NCBI GenBank assembly: GCA_041287705.1
Contig: JBGGNE010000275.1
Location: forward strand, 1 to 64,000
Length of the DNA stretch: 64,000 nucleotides
Direction: 5' to 3'
From: LW23 sp041287705
GTDB lineage: Bacteria; Verrucomicrobiota; Verrucomicrobiia; Methylacidiphilales; UBA1321
Part shown: positions 25,944-35,235 of the stretch, piece after piece
Layout: the number at the start of each line of letters is the position of its first letter
How positions within the stretch are numbered: the first letter of the stretch is position 1
Made by a program: the position numbers and the translations under genes
The notes under the pieces: generated by a model
Seen by the model: the letters and a program-made list of their open reading frames with translations, nothing else
Databases searched by the model: none
Told to the model about the DNA's origin: nothing

Positions 25944-28160
25944 ATGAGTTTTCTCCGAATCTCGGAATCCGGGCGCATGATTTCGTCGCTATCCAGAGCA
26001 GGGCGGATTGCAGGCTTAGGCGCAATCGCTTTTATGACAGGCACAGCTGTGAGTTTCGCAGATGGTCCGTCGGCCGCTCAACCGGTCGCTGCTAACGCAA
26101 CGTCAGACGTGGAGCTGAAGAAGGACACGCGCTTCCTCCAGGGATTTGAGGCGGAGTCAGATTTAGCCGATATAAAGCCCAACTCAGCCGAAATTGCAGT
26201 CGTTACTGATGGTGTAACGGAAGGATCCAAAGCGTTTCGTATCACGTTCAAGCCGCCGGCAGCGTATCCCTCCGTTTTCTTCACACAGGCAAAGCCTGCT
26301 GATTTCCGCGGATATGGCGGTCTGGTGTTTGATCTGTACAATCCCGGTGAAGATACCGTGGCGTTTGGCGTTCGCATCGATAGCTCCGATAAGGCGGATG
26401 GGAACGGCAACAATTCGCGGTCAGGAAAGGGGTCCATTGATGGGAAGCAGCGCGTGACATTCGTGCTGCCATTTGGCGTGGATCCAGCCTCATTGGGCAT
26501 GAAGGGTTTGCCCGGCTTTGGCGAGTATCGCAACCTCGGTTCCAGTGGCAGGGGACCGTTCGATCTGGGCCATATTGTCATGTGGCAGATCTTTATGCAG
26601 CGGCCTCACGGTGAACTGCAGTTGGTGGTGGACAACGTCCGGCTCATTCCTGGTCGCAAATACGATTACAGCAACATTATCGACAAGTACGGGCAGTACA
26701 GCAAAACGGACTGGCCCGGGAAGATTAACAGTGATGCTGACTTTGCGGCGCAGATAGAAAAGGAGAATGCTGATCTTGCAGCTCACCCAGCGGTGGCTCA
26801 ACGTAACAAATTTGGCGGATGGGCAGATGGACCGCAACTGGAGGCGACAGGCTTTTTCCGGGTTGCCAAGTATCAGGACAAGTGGTCGTTTGTTGATCCG
26901 GAAGGGCGATTGTTCCTCTCATTTGGTCCTACTACCATTACCGCCGGGGAATCGACCATAACGAAAGGCCGCGAATACATGTTCATGGCGTTGCCGGAAA
27001 ACGATGCGCATCTGGCGAAGTACAAGAGCAAGGATGGTGCGCAGATTAATTTTCTGGGTGCCAATCTTGGACGCAAGTACGGCCCCGACTACAAGACAAA
27101 ATGGTTTGCCAAGACTTATGACAGACTGATTTCCTGGGGCTTCAATACGATTGGCGCGTTTTCCAGCTGGGAAACGATGAATAACGGACGAGTGCCTTAC
27201 ACCGCAACCGTCTGGACGCCGGCTAATCACGCCCGCATTTCGACCGGCCACGAGCAGGTGCGTGCCATGAGTGATCCCTATGATCCTCAGTTTGCCATTG
27301 ACGTAGCGGCGGGACTGAAGCCGCAGGCATCCAGGGTAAAGGACGATCCCTACTTCCTGGGCTATTTTGTGGGAAATGAGGAGCACTGGGGCTACTTCCG
27401 CAGCGGGCCGCGTTCTCAGTATACTCTTGTGCTGACTGCCCTGAAGTGCAAAGCAGGCGACTCTCCAGCAAAGCGGGCTTTCCTGACTCTCCTTCAGAAG
27501 AAATATGGTGAAGTAGCGAAGCTGAACGTGGCCTGGGGCACAACGTTTGCAGACTGGTCGGCGATGCAAACACCCGTTACGCTCAAGGATCCTTTCACCG
27601 AGCCTCTTCTTGCTGATCTCTCCATGCTTCTGAAAGATCTTGCTGATAAGCACTTCAGTACGGTGCAGGCGGCGATCAAAAAGGAGGATCCCAACCATTT
27701 GTACCTGGGCTGCCGCTTTGCAGGTTACTCGCCGGAGGTCCTGGAGGCAGCTGCCAAATACAGCGATGTCTTCTCATTTAACGTGTATCGCATTTCCATT
27801 GATCCCAGGGAGTGGAGCGTTCTCGATCCTTACGACAAGCCGGTCGTGATCGGCGAGTTTCATTTCGGTTCGACCGATCGCGGCGTCTTTGACGTTGGGC
27901 TGGTGGGTGTCGCCGACCAGAATGCGCGTGGCAGGGCGTATCAGAACTACATCAAAAGCGTGCTCGCACTGCCTAAATTCATCGGTGCGCACTGGTTCCA
28001 GTATAGTGATCAGGCCACGACAGGCCGGGCCATGGATGGCGAAAACGGCAATGTAGGTTTTATCTCGATTGCCGACACTCCCTATACGGAACTGATATCG
28101 GCAGCTCGTGAGATTCACGCCGAAATGTACAAGATCCGCTTTGGGACTACCGCAAAGTAA
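25944..28160 (+). CDS. Secreted clan GH-A glycosidase, GH42/GH50 (beta-agarase)-like
   Basis: Exported enzyme likely cutting beta-galactan- or agar-like polymers; exact substrate unknown. A signal peptide sits at about 12-40 (AGRIAGLGAIAFMTGTAVSF); the ATG at 25977 is an alternative start. Residues about 50-235 form a galactose-binding-like beta domain (LQGFEAESDLADI, SVFFTQAKPADFRGYGG, QLVVDNVRLIPG). The TIM barrel runs from about 285 to 730 with FSFGP-like strand FLSFGPTTITAG, GYFVGNEEHWGYF (putative acid/base Glu) and KPVVIGEFHFGS (putative nucleophile Glu), ending in GAHWFQYSDQATTGR. Downstream is a strong hairpin, so it is the last gene of its unit. Confidence 0.8.
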   Translation: MSFLRISESGRMISSLSRAGRIAGLGAIAFMTGTAVSFADGPSAAQPVAANATSDVELKKDTRFLQGFEAESDLADIKPNSAEIAVVTDGVTEGSKAFRITFKPPAAYPSVFFTQAKPADFRGYGGLVFDLYNPGEDTVAFGVRIDSSDKADGNGNNSRSGKGSIDGKQRVTFVLPFGVDPASLGMKGLPGFGEYRNLGSSGRGPFDLGHIVMWQIFMQRPHGELQLVVDNVRLIPGRKYDYSNIIDKYGQYSKTDWPGKINSDADFAAQIEKENADLAAHPAVAQRNKFGGWADGPQLEATGFFRVAKYQDKWSFVDPEGRLFLSFGPTTITAGESTITKGREYMFMALPENDAHLAKYKSKDGAQINFLGANLGRKYGPDYKTKWFAKTYDRLISWGFNTIGAFSSWETMNNGRVPYTATVWTPANHARISTGHEQVRAMSDPYDPQFAIDVAAGLKPQASRVKDDPYFLGYFVGNEEHWGYFRSGPRSQYTLVLTALKCKAGDSPAKRAFLTLLQKKYGEVAKLNVAWGTTFADWSAMQTPVTLKDPFTEPLLADLSMLLKDLADKHFSTVQAAIKKEDPNHLYLGCRFAGYSPEVLEAAAKYSDVFSFNVYRISIDPREWSVLDPYDKPVVIGEFHFGSTDRGVFDVGLVGVADQNARGRAYQNYIKSVLALPKFIGAHWFQYSDQATTGRAMDGENGNVGFISIADTPYTELISAAREIHAEMYKIRFGTTAK

Positions 28161-28180
28161 GTGGCTGCTGTTAAGAATGA

Positions 28181-28232
28181 AGAAAGGGTATATGTCCGGC
28201 TGGCTCATGAGCCTGGGCGTGTACCCTTCTTT
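28181..28232 (+). terminator. Hairpin terminator after the GH42/GH50-like gene
   Basis: AAGGGTA (28184-28190) pairs with TACCCTT (28222-28228), enclosing a second stem at the palindrome GGCTCATGAGCC. CTTTGG follows. It starts about 20 nt after the stop codon. Confidence 0.5.
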
Positions 28233-28432
28233 GGCCTGGATTGTGTCATTTCCTGATCATCAGCTTCCCTGCATTCCTTTGCATTTCACGGATGCGCGAC
28301 GAATCTCTGTTTGCAGTGGCAATTGACGCAGGTAATGACACTCGGAGGATAGCTTTCAGGGGACTGAAATCCCGGGACAGGTCCCGTAGCGGTGAAGTTG
28401 TGATTCACACGCTTTAGCTGCAAATTAACGTC

Positions 28433-28939
28433 ATGACGATAAACGCCACCTTTACCGCCAGGATTGTTCGGAAAGTGATGCAGCTGTTTCCCGTTAAACG
28501 CAAAGCCGTCAGCCACTGTTCCTGTCGATTGAGTCGTGGTTTTTCTTTGGTGGAGGTCGTGATGTCGATCAGCATCGTCTCCTTCGCCATGCTGCCGGTC
28601 ATGGGTTTATTGGGAGTGGGAATGAACGCAGCGCAGGATTCGATCAAGAGCTCTACCAGCGCTCACATTCTGCAGCAGGTGCAGACGCTCGTGCAGAATC
28701 AGGACGTGCCACCCTTCTACTTTTCATCCGCCGGTGACAAGGTAGCAAGCACAACTGAAGCGATGTACGAGGTTTCCATTCAGCCCGGTACCATTGTGAA
28801 TGATGCAACAAAAGGGCTGGCGGCCAAAAAGCTGAGCACCATCATCATCAAACGTCTGGGAACAGCCAGTCCGGTAGAGTATGCCCGCACGTTTACGGTG
28901 ACTTCTCAGAATCCCGCTACGCTCTGGCAGGGGCAGTAA
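28433..28939 (+). CDS. Pseudopilin, Verru_Chthon cassette protein B-like
   Basis: Prepilin-like protein of 168 residues. A basic leader of about 35 residues ends in SRG, followed by FSLVEVVMSISIVSFAMLPV, the type-IV prepilin cleavage site with the conserved Glu at +5 and a hydrophobic helix. The continuation GLLGVGMNAAQDSIKSSTSA fits the Verru_Chthon cassette protein B family (TIGR02598). Cassette genes A to D normally lie together, but neither C nor D is seen here and the A-type gene is 25 kb away. It is presumably processed by a prepilin peptidase and inserted in a type-II/IV-like assembly; its role is unknown. ATG 28478 is an alternative start. Upstream 270 bases hold no gene. Confidence 0.8.
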   Translation: MTINATFTARIVRKVMQLFPVKRKAVSHCSCRLSRGFSLVEVVMSISIVSFAMLPVMGLLGVGMNAAQDSIKSSTSAHILQQVQTLVQNQDVPPFYFSSAGDKVASTTEAMYEVSIQPGTIVNDATKGLAAKKLSTIIIKRLGTASPVEYARTFTVTSQNPATLWQGQ

Positions 28940-29150
28940 CACGCACCGAAAATCGGGATAGCGTTTAGCCTGTTGATGCAATCATTACTATCAGCAATCG
29001 TCGCTCCCTGTTTTCAAAATACTTGCTTTTTGACGTGGTTGTCTCACTATTAGGGATAGCAGGCCAGAGTTTTAATGGTCGGGAATGCGCCGCACTACTA
29101 TGCGTTGTCTCCCGTAGCCGCCGGCCCGCATAATCCCTCCCTAGCTTGAG

Positions 29151-31052
29151 ATGAAGAAATTCCTGACCCGTTTGTCCCACGAGTTCGATGTGTGCGTCAT
29201 CGGTGGCGGTATGTCCGGCGTATGCGCCGCGATTGCCTCCGCCCGTAACGGCGCCAAAACCGCCCTGGTTCACGACCGCCCCGTATTTGGCGGCAACGCA
29301 TCGTCGGAGGTCCGTATGTGGATCTGCGGCGCTCATGGCAAGAATAATAAGGAAGCGGGAATTCTGGAGGAAATCCAGCTGGAGAATGAGTACCGCAATG
29401 CAGAGGGCAACTTCTCCGTGTGGGATAGCGTTCTCTGGGGCAAGATTTTTCATCAGCCTAACCTCACCGCCTTTCTGAATTGCAGCTGCACCGACGCGGA
29501 GATGGACGGTGACACGATCGTGGGTATTGACGCCTGGCAGCTCACCAGCCAGACGTGGCATACGATCAAGGCAAAATACTTTATCGACTGCAGCGGCGAC
29601 AGCATTCTGGCAGCCGTGACAGGCGCGGAATTTCGTACCGGCCGGGAAGCGCGTGCGGAATTTAATGAAGATATCCAGCCCCACACGGCTGACGCGAAGA
29701 CCATGGGCAACACGCTGCTGATTCAGCTGCGTCGCACCAAAGAGGCCGTAGGTTATACACCTCCGCGCTGGGCATATAAATTCACCAGCAAAGATGATCT
29801 GCCTCACCGCATACATGGTGTCAGCGCGCATAATTTCTGGTGGCTGGAAGTTGGCGGTCTGCAGGATACCATCGCTGCCGCCGAGCCCATCCGCGATGAG
29901 CTGATGCGCATTGGCTACGGTGTCTGGGACTACATCAAAAACTACGCTAAGGAAAAGAATCAGGCGGAGAACTGGGCTCTGGAGTGGGTAGGCTCATTGC
30001 CCGGCAAGCGCGAGAACCGCCGCTTTGTGGGTGACCACGTTCTGACGCAGAACGATGTGCGTGCGGGTGGTGACTTTACCGACAAGATTGCCTATGGCGG
30101 CTGGAGCATGGACGACCATCACCCGGCGGGCATCTATTATCCGGGGCATCCCACGATCTTCCACCCGGCGCCTTCGCCGTATGGGATTCCCTACCGCAGC
30201 CTGTATTCCAGGAATATCTCTAATCTGCTGTTTGCGGGACGCAATATTTCCGTCACGCATGCAGCGCTTTCCAGCACCCGTGTCATGGGCACCTGCTCCA
30301 TCATTGGCCAGGCGGCGGGTACGGCGGCAGCACTCTGCGTGCGCCACAGTACTTCACCTCGCAACCTCAGCAGCGGCGAGCGACTCAGCGAGTTGCAGGC
30401 AACGCTGATGGATGACGATTGCTGGCTGCCGGGAATTTCACGACCGATATCCGAACTTGCACGCACGGGCAGACTGAGCGGTGATGGCGAAAATCTCGAA
30501 GCGCTGCTGGATGGACTGGATCGCGATCGCGCCGATGAAAAGCACGCATGGGAAGGCAAGTGCGGCGACGAGATTAGCTACACCTGGGGTGAAACTCAGT
30601 CGGTCGGCGGTGTTCGTCTTGTGCTGGACAGCAATCTGAACATGGAAAAGCGTATGCCCTGCGCCTATCCGCACGCCGGTGCTCCTCTTTCCGCCACGCT
30701 CGTCAAGCGCTTCAAGATTGAAGCCGCAGCCGATGCAGACGGATCGGGCGGCTGGACCACGGTGTATGAGGAAACAAATAACTATCAGCGCCTGCTTCAG
30801 GTAGCATTGCCTGATGTTAAGGCAAAGGCCTTGCGTTTTGTGCCTATGGAAACATGGGGTGGCACCGGGAAGGCAGAGGCGCGCGTCTTTGCGTTTGAGC
30901 CTGTTTCCACGGGCAGCTTTACGGCGAAGATTCCGGAAGTGCCCAATGGGCCCACGTTCAGCGACGTACGCGGCCGTTTCTCCGCTGATGATCTCGCTGA
31001 TCCCGAAAGCGTGGTTGAAGGCAAACAGAAGCAGTCCCGCCACAGCGCCTAA
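29151..31052 (+). CDS. FAD-dependent oxidoreductase (FAD_oxidored family)
   Basis: Flavoprotein of 633 residues. The FAD-binding Rossmann motif is VCVIGGGMSGVCAAIASARN at about 15-34, followed by FGGNASSEVRMWICGAHG, typical of PF12831 proteins. YFIDCSGDSILAAVTGAEFR and the NLLFAGRNISVTHAALSSTR plus IGQAAGTAAALCV stretch complete the flavin domain. The C-terminal 150 residues are beta-rich, possibly carbohydrate-binding. No signal peptide. In this phylum such genes are frequent near glycosidases, which suggests oxidation of a sugar or derivative, but the substrate is not known. A strong terminator follows. Confidence 0.85.
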   Translation: MKKFLTRLSHEFDVCVIGGGMSGVCAAIASARNGAKTALVHDRPVFGGNASSEVRMWICGAHGKNNKEAGILEEIQLENEYRNAEGNFSVWDSVLWGKIFHQPNLTAFLNCSCTDAEMDGDTIVGIDAWQLTSQTWHTIKAKYFIDCSGDSILAAVTGAEFRTGREARAEFNEDIQPHTADAKTMGNTLLIQLRRTKEAVGYTPPRWAYKFTSKDDLPHRIHGVSAHNFWWLEVGGLQDTIAAAEPIRDELMRIGYGVWDYIKNYAKEKNQAENWALEWVGSLPGKRENRRFVGDHVLTQNDVRAGGDFTDKIAYGGWSMDDHHPAGIYYPGHPTIFHPAPSPYGIPYRSLYSRNISNLLFAGRNISVTHAALSSTRVMGTCSIIGQAAGTAAALCVRHSTSPRNLSSGERLSELQATLMDDDCWLPGISRPISELARTGRLSGDGENLEALLDGLDRDRADEKHAWEGKCGDEISYTWGETQSVGGVRLVLDSNLNMEKRMPCAYPHAGAPLSATLVKRFKIEAAADADGSGGWTTVYEETNNYQRLLQVALPDVKAKALRFVPMETWGGTGKAEARVFAFEPVSTGSFTAKIPEVPNGPTFSDVRGRFSADDLADPESVVEGKQKQSRHSA

Positions 31053-31085
31053 GGGTTAGCAAAGCTAAAAGGAAATCGTTGTCAT

Positions 31086-31124
31086 GCGGAGGGAGGAGAG
31101 AAATCTCCGACCTCCGCTTTGTTG
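31086..31124 (+). terminator. Strong intrinsic terminator after the FAD oxidoreductase
   Basis: GCGGAGG (31086-31092) pairs with CCTCCGC (31111-31117); an inner GGAGA/TCTCC stem closes on a GAAA tetraloop with tandem GA mismatches between. TTTGTTGT follows. It starts 34 nt after the stop. Confidence 0.75.
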
Positions 31125-31336
31125 TGTATGGGACAGCTGATTTTCGGCAGAGTATCATCTGTACTGGAACAAAAACAGAAATCTCTGATTCCTGAGCATC
31201 GACGATGGATAAGGTGATGACAGAGGGCACGGAATCTGATATAGATCAAAAATGTGAGTCGCAGATCGGCAACCGTTAGCCGCATGTGCCTTGTGTTGAA
31301 CGTCACCCAAAGATCACGCTTATCCTGGCTTTCCTT

Positions 31337-31852
31337 ATGAACTGGACCTCTTTCCGGTATTCCTCCCGTCTCGCTCTTGCCGCTCTTCTGCTCATTCCGG
31401 CGGTCCCAGGCATTGTACTGCATGCCCAGGAAACACCCGCACCTGTACCTGCAGAAGCGCCCGCTCCCAAGCCCGTGGCTCCACCAACCGACAAGGAGGT
31501 AAAGACCGCGGTCATCGCCTGCGTTTCCGGTCTGACTTCTGCCGACGCAAATAAAGTGTCCCAATTTGCCACTACTATTGGTCTTGATGAGGATCAAAAG
31601 CTGAAATTCAACAACGCCATGAATACGTATCGAGATGCGTTGGACGGAATCAGGAATGATAACGCACTCGATGCCAAACAGAAAAAGGCCCAGTCAGCCG
31701 AAGCACACAAGACTATGTGCACTACCATTGAAGGTATGTTGAATGACGAGCAGAAGACTAAAGTAGTGGGGGTATTGAAGCGGCACGCGCAGGCTCAGGC
31801 GGCGGCTAAAAAGGCTCAGGCTGATGAGCAGGCAAAGAAAAAGAAGAAGTGA
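31337..31852 (+). CDS. Small secreted Ala/Lys-rich protein
   Basis: No named family assigned. From ATG 31337 the product has 171 residues: signal peptide to about residue 34 (LALAALLLIPAVPGIVLHAQ), a Pro/Ala-rich linker (TPAPVPAEAPAPKPVAPP), a helical core (LDEDQKLKFNNAMNTYRDAL, then MLNDEQKTKVVGVLKRHA), and a Lys/Ala tail ending in five Lys. The helical core with repeated ~EQK/DQK motifs recalls periplasmic LTXXQ/Spy-like helical proteins, but the match is weak. The frame is open from 31286; I chose the ATG that gives a normal signal peptide. It lies between two terminators, so it is monocistronic. Confidence 0.65.
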   Translation: MNWTSFRYSSRLALAALLLIPAVPGIVLHAQETPAPVPAEAPAPKPVAPPTDKEVKTAVIACVSGLTSADANKVSQFATTIGLDEDQKLKFNNAMNTYRDALDGIRNDNALDAKQKKAQSAEAHKTMCTTIEGMLNDEQKTKVVGVLKRHAQAQAAAKKAQADEQAKKKKK

Positions 31853-31875
31853 GACACGTTGTAAGCGGGTTTATC

Positions 31876-31904
31876 GTGCCGGTTGGGAATTCCGGCACAA
31901 TTTA
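31876..31904. terminator. Hairpin between convergent genes
   Basis: GTGCCGG (31876-31882) pairs with CCGGCAC (31892-31898) around a 9-base loop; AATTTAT follows on the plus strand. It lies 24 nt past the small secreted protein's stop and 56 nt past the glycosyltransferase-like gene on the other strand. Confidence 0.6.
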
Positions 31905-31953
31905 TCGAAACCAATTTGCATTGCGGTGAGCCTCTTCGCCGCAGTTAAGCGTT

Positions 31954-33519
31954 TTAGGAAGTACAGCACTCTTTGTTAGCACATGATGAAGCGCTGAGCT
32001 TTCCTTCCGCGGGACGTGGCGATTCTGCAAGCCAGCCGTCCTGCTCTTTGTACAGCTTTTCGAAATCCGATTTGTCTTTCCAGTCCTGCAGCCACTTCCT
32101 GATGCCACTGACTGCCGGACGAGATTCGCATTTCCCAAGCCATTCATGTGCTGGTCGCCCCGCTTCGAGTCTTTTGCCTTTAAAGGTAAGCGTGTAGTAG
32201 TTAACTTCCTGGCAATACTTATAATGGTGTCCGCTGCATCGCCAGAAGGCACCATAGGCTATGGCTTTTTCTTTGTCTTTAGGAACAAGTGTTGACTTGA
32301 TACAGGTGATGAGATCCTCAACAGTATCAGGCTCATATACAGCATCATAGCCGCGATATGCACTTTCGTTCGCAAGTACGCCGGGCTTCTGATAATAGGT
32401 TGCCTCAATGCCCATGGTGGAAGTGAACGCGATGACTTTCTCCGATTTCCAGAGCATGGCGTAGCTGGAGACAATCGAATCGGGAAGGACAAGAGTCAGA
32501 TTCTTGAGTTGCGTGATTTCCGGGCGCACCCACCACTGAAGTTTTTCGCGTATGGAATTAGGGTGTATGCGCAGGTAAATGCGGGTGTTTGCCTCACCCT
32601 CCATGCCTTTGCAGATGGCCAGGACCCCGTCGTACTGCGATTTGAATAGCCGCGACTTGATCAGGCCCGTAAGGCCGCTGAACTCTCCCTCAGTTGAGGC
32701 AAAGATAACAATATTGCGGCGATCATCGTCCCAGTCCTCGGGCAACAGGCCCGCTGTCTGGTTCTTGGTGTATGAGACCCAGCCGGAAAGCTTGCCACGC
32801 GGGCGCTCGTCGTAGAACTCCATTCCCTGCTTGTAGATTTCGGGATTGTGCTTGTTGGCTTCCCAAAACTGGGGGATCAGTCGGGCGTACTGCGTGGGTT
32901 CATGCGGTACCGTGTTCTCGGCGACATAGTACGTTTTGATGCCGCCACGTTCGTGCGTTCTGAACGTCACCCCGGCCTGTTCGCAGGCGCGTATCCAGGG
33001 GCGGGCGGTGGCAAAACGGCCGTTAAATACATACACGCAGTCATATCCACCCCTTTTCAACTCGTTGACCGCAAACGTATAGGCCTTGTACGCATCCGAA
33101 ATGAGTCCCTGGGTGATCTCTGGAAAGTCGCGCGGGTTTGGGTAGACATTACCCGTGCGATCCACCAATGAAGAGAAAACACATGCGCCGAAATCGAAAC
33201 CTTTATAGACGTAGTCGCGCAGCTCGTAGCCGTCCCTAAACCGGGTTTTCAAATCCCACGGAAGCGAGGGATCTTTCTCCGGCCAGGAGACAATGTTAAA
33301 TTTTCCTTCCAGCATTGCTGTCGCATCCTGCTGAATGCCGATGCAGCGTGCGCAGTGATAGAGGAGGTGTTTGGGGTTTGGCTCGCAGTTTTTGAGTGAA
33401 GCCCTGCACTGCACCAGCGTTACATCGTCTCCATTATTCAGATGACCCTGCAGAATTTCCATTTCCGTGGTGTAATGGAAAGTCCACATGGGGTAGAGGG
33501 CGGTAAAGAGAACTTTCAT
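31954..33519 (-). CDS. Glycosyltransferase-like / capsule polysaccharide synthesis-type protein
   Basis: Cytoplasmic protein of 521 residues from ATG 33519 (the frame runs open to 33609). The layout suggests a GT-B-like fold: N-terminal MKVLFTALYPMWTFHYTTEM, a middle with GGYDCVYVFNGRFATARPWI, then RRNIVIFASTEGEFSGLTG and the donor-side IAFTSTMGIEATYYQKPGVL, which resembles the conserved TSTxGxEA region of capsule polysaccharide and CDP/UDP-sugar-dependent enzymes. A CARCIGI motif and a C-terminal CANKECCTS add several Cys, which might bind a metal. Donor and acceptor are unknown. It is divergent from a UDP-galactopyranose-mutase-like flavoprotein, so both may serve the same surface glycan. 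Confidence 0.65.
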   Translation of the reverse strand: MKVLFTALYPMWTFHYTTEMEILQGHLNNGDDVTLVQCRASLKNCEPNPKHLLYHCARCIGIQQDATAMLEGKFNIVSWPEKDPSLPWDLKTRFRDGYELRDYVYKGFDFGACVFSSLVDRTGNVYPNPRDFPEITQGLISDAYKAYTFAVNELKRGGYDCVYVFNGRFATARPWIRACEQAGVTFRTHERGGIKTYYVAENTVPHEPTQYARLIPQFWEANKHNPEIYKQGMEFYDERPRGKLSGWVSYTKNQTAGLLPEDWDDDRRNIVIFASTEGEFSGLTGLIKSRLFKSQYDGVLAICKGMEGEANTRIYLRIHPNSIREKLQWWVRPEITQLKNLTLVLPDSIVSSYAMLWKSEKVIAFTSTMGIEATYYQKPGVLANESAYRGYDAVYEPDTVEDLITCIKSTLVPKDKEKAIAYGAFWRCSGHHYKYCQEVNYYTLTFKGKRLEAGRPAHEWLGKCESRPAVSGIRKWLQDWKDKSDFEKLYKEQDGWLAESPRPAEGKLSASSCANKECCTS

Positions 33520-33719
33520 AATAGAGAAGGGTGCTGAGGTGTCACGAGGGCCGCACCCTGAAGGCCAAACCCGCGTTGGGGTCTGATGATCATTAGCAAG
33601 AACACGCACGGGATGTAAATCTTGCAGAACTTAACTTAATACTAAATAGGGCCGCGATCTGTCGGCATGGCCCGAAATTGCTGGTCTTTCCGAGCAATCC
33701 ATCTGTATATACGAGACCC

Positions 33720-35138
33720 ATGCTACCACCTTGCTCATTCCTTGTCGCCGGCGGGGGTATTGCCGGCATGCTTTCTGCCCGTACGCTGGCCGAAGCGGGG
33801 GCGCGGGTTACCATTGTCGAACGAAATGCGGCGCTCGGCGGGCTGCTGGCTTCGCGGACTTTTGAGCGTGAGGAGTGGGTATTTGATTACGGAACGCATC
33901 TGCCCGAAAAGCTTGGCATTGCGGATCTGGACCGCAGGCTCTTTGGTCGCATAACTAGCGAGGAGTGGCTGCAGATTCCCTTTTACAAGACTGGCAACTA
34001 TGCCTTTGGCCAACTGAATGAGATTTCTGGTAACATAAGCCTGCATTCTCTGGGCAAAGAACTTCATGATTCGATCAGCTCCACTCTGATCCAGTTTCCT
34101 GATCCAGTTGCAGGTTTTGAGGAAGCCGGGGGCGGCGCCAACCTGAAAGACTACGTAACAGCGCAGTACGGGCAGCAGATGGCCGAGCACGTATTTTCGC
34201 CCATCATGAAGAAATTTTACGGGCATGAGCTTTCGGAGCTTTCTCCTGTGGCCCACCATACGTTTGGGCTGTTTCGCTTCCTTGCATATGATCCGGAGAG
34301 TTCGATCAAGCTGAAGGAGAACCCCGCGATCGATTCGCGCCTTGCCTTTCATAGTTCCTCGCACGGCGTTGTTGGACGCACATCCTACTACCCGCGGACG
34401 GGTGGCATTGGCGAGTGGACCAGATTGCTTGCCGAAGATCTGGAGGCCCTTGGTGTTCAGGTCATTACGGAGGACAGTATTACTGCCCTGGCTGCAGAAC
34501 CTGGTGACTCCCGCAGGCTTTGCTCAGCCACCTTGAAGAGCGGCAAGGTGGTAAACTTTAATCACCTGATCTGGACTCTTCCGGCTGCCATGTTGCTACG
34601 GCTGACAGGTCATGCAGAGGCTGCGCAAATGACAGCCCCCAAACATTCGCGCATTTCCCTGTACCATTTTGTTCTGGATAAGCCGCCAGTATCTCCTCTC
34701 TTTTACATGACGTGTTTTGATCCAGAAATGGAGACATTCCGCGTTACGCTCTATGATAATGTTCAGGGCACTCCTGTAGATGGAGTTCATCGTATTACTG
34801 TAGAAGTGCTGACTCCAACGGCAGGCAGAGCAACCCCTTCAATTGAGAAGATCTTTAACGAGTTGTCTCAGATCGGCCTGATTTCTTCGGATACAAAAGC
34901 GATAGCCAGCTTTCAGGATGAACTATCGGTGGGATTTCCAATTTTTACTCCTGCCTTCATCAATCAGACAAAACTCGCTCAATCTCTGGTGGAAAGAGAT
35001 TATAGCAATGTTTCCTTGTTTGGTCGCAATGGAGGTTCGGTGTTCTTCATGAGGGATGTTCTTGTTGATATTCATGATCGCCTGCCAATGGTCATGGAAG
35101 AAACCACTGCACTGGCCAATGCAGGCACTGGCAGGTGA
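33720..35138 (+). CDS. NAD(P)/FAD-binding amine oxidase or UDP-galactopyranose mutase-like protein
   Basis: Flavoprotein of 472 residues from ATG 33720; the frame opens at 33678 but the extra residues precede the FAD fold. SFLVAGGGIAGMLSARTLAE is the dinucleotide-binding motif, and RVTIVERNAALGGLLASRTF matches the amine-oxidase/protoporphyrinogen-oxidase/UGM superfamily. VFSPIMKKFYGHELSELSPV and YYPRTGGIGEWTRLLAEDLE are typical of its substrate domain, and SLFGRNGGSVFFMRDVLVDI of the C-terminal FAD contact. A sugar-nucleotide mutase or an oxidase role cannot be separated by eye. Divergent from the glycosyltransferase-like gene, with 200 nt between them. Confidence 0.75.
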   Translation: MLPPCSFLVAGGGIAGMLSARTLAEAGARVTIVERNAALGGLLASRTFEREEWVFDYGTHLPEKLGIADLDRRLFGRITSEEWLQIPFYKTGNYAFGQLNEISGNISLHSLGKELHDSISSTLIQFPDPVAGFEEAGGGANLKDYVTAQYGQQMAEHVFSPIMKKFYGHELSELSPVAHHTFGLFRFLAYDPESSIKLKENPAIDSRLAFHSSSHGVVGRTSYYPRTGGIGEWTRLLAEDLEALGVQVITEDSITALAAEPGDSRRLCSATLKSGKVVNFNHLIWTLPAAMLLRLTGHAEAAQMTAPKHSRISLYHFVLDKPPVSPLFYMTCFDPEMETFRVTLYDNVQGTPVDGVHRITVEVLTPTAGRATPSIEKIFNELSQIGLISSDTKAIASFQDELSVGFPIFTPAFINQTKLAQSLVERDYSNVSLFGRNGGSVFFMRDVLVDIHDRLPMVMEETTALANAGTGR

Positions 35139-35160
35139 TCCTACTGAAATGTCTATTAAA

Positions 35161-35201
35161 ATGGATTGGACGCTCCGCTAAATGCGAAACGTCCAATCCA
35201 T
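35161..35201. terminator. Perfect 12-bp hairpin between convergent genes
   Basis: ATGGATTGGACG (35161-35172) and CGTCCAATCCAT (35190-35201) pair perfectly around a 17-base loop. TTTTAAT follows on the minus strand, so it best terminates the GHL6-like gene; on the plus strand it can also stop the flavoprotein transcript. Confidence 0.75.
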
Positions 35202-35235
35202 AACATTATTCGGCAGACGGACGGAATTCGCCTAT

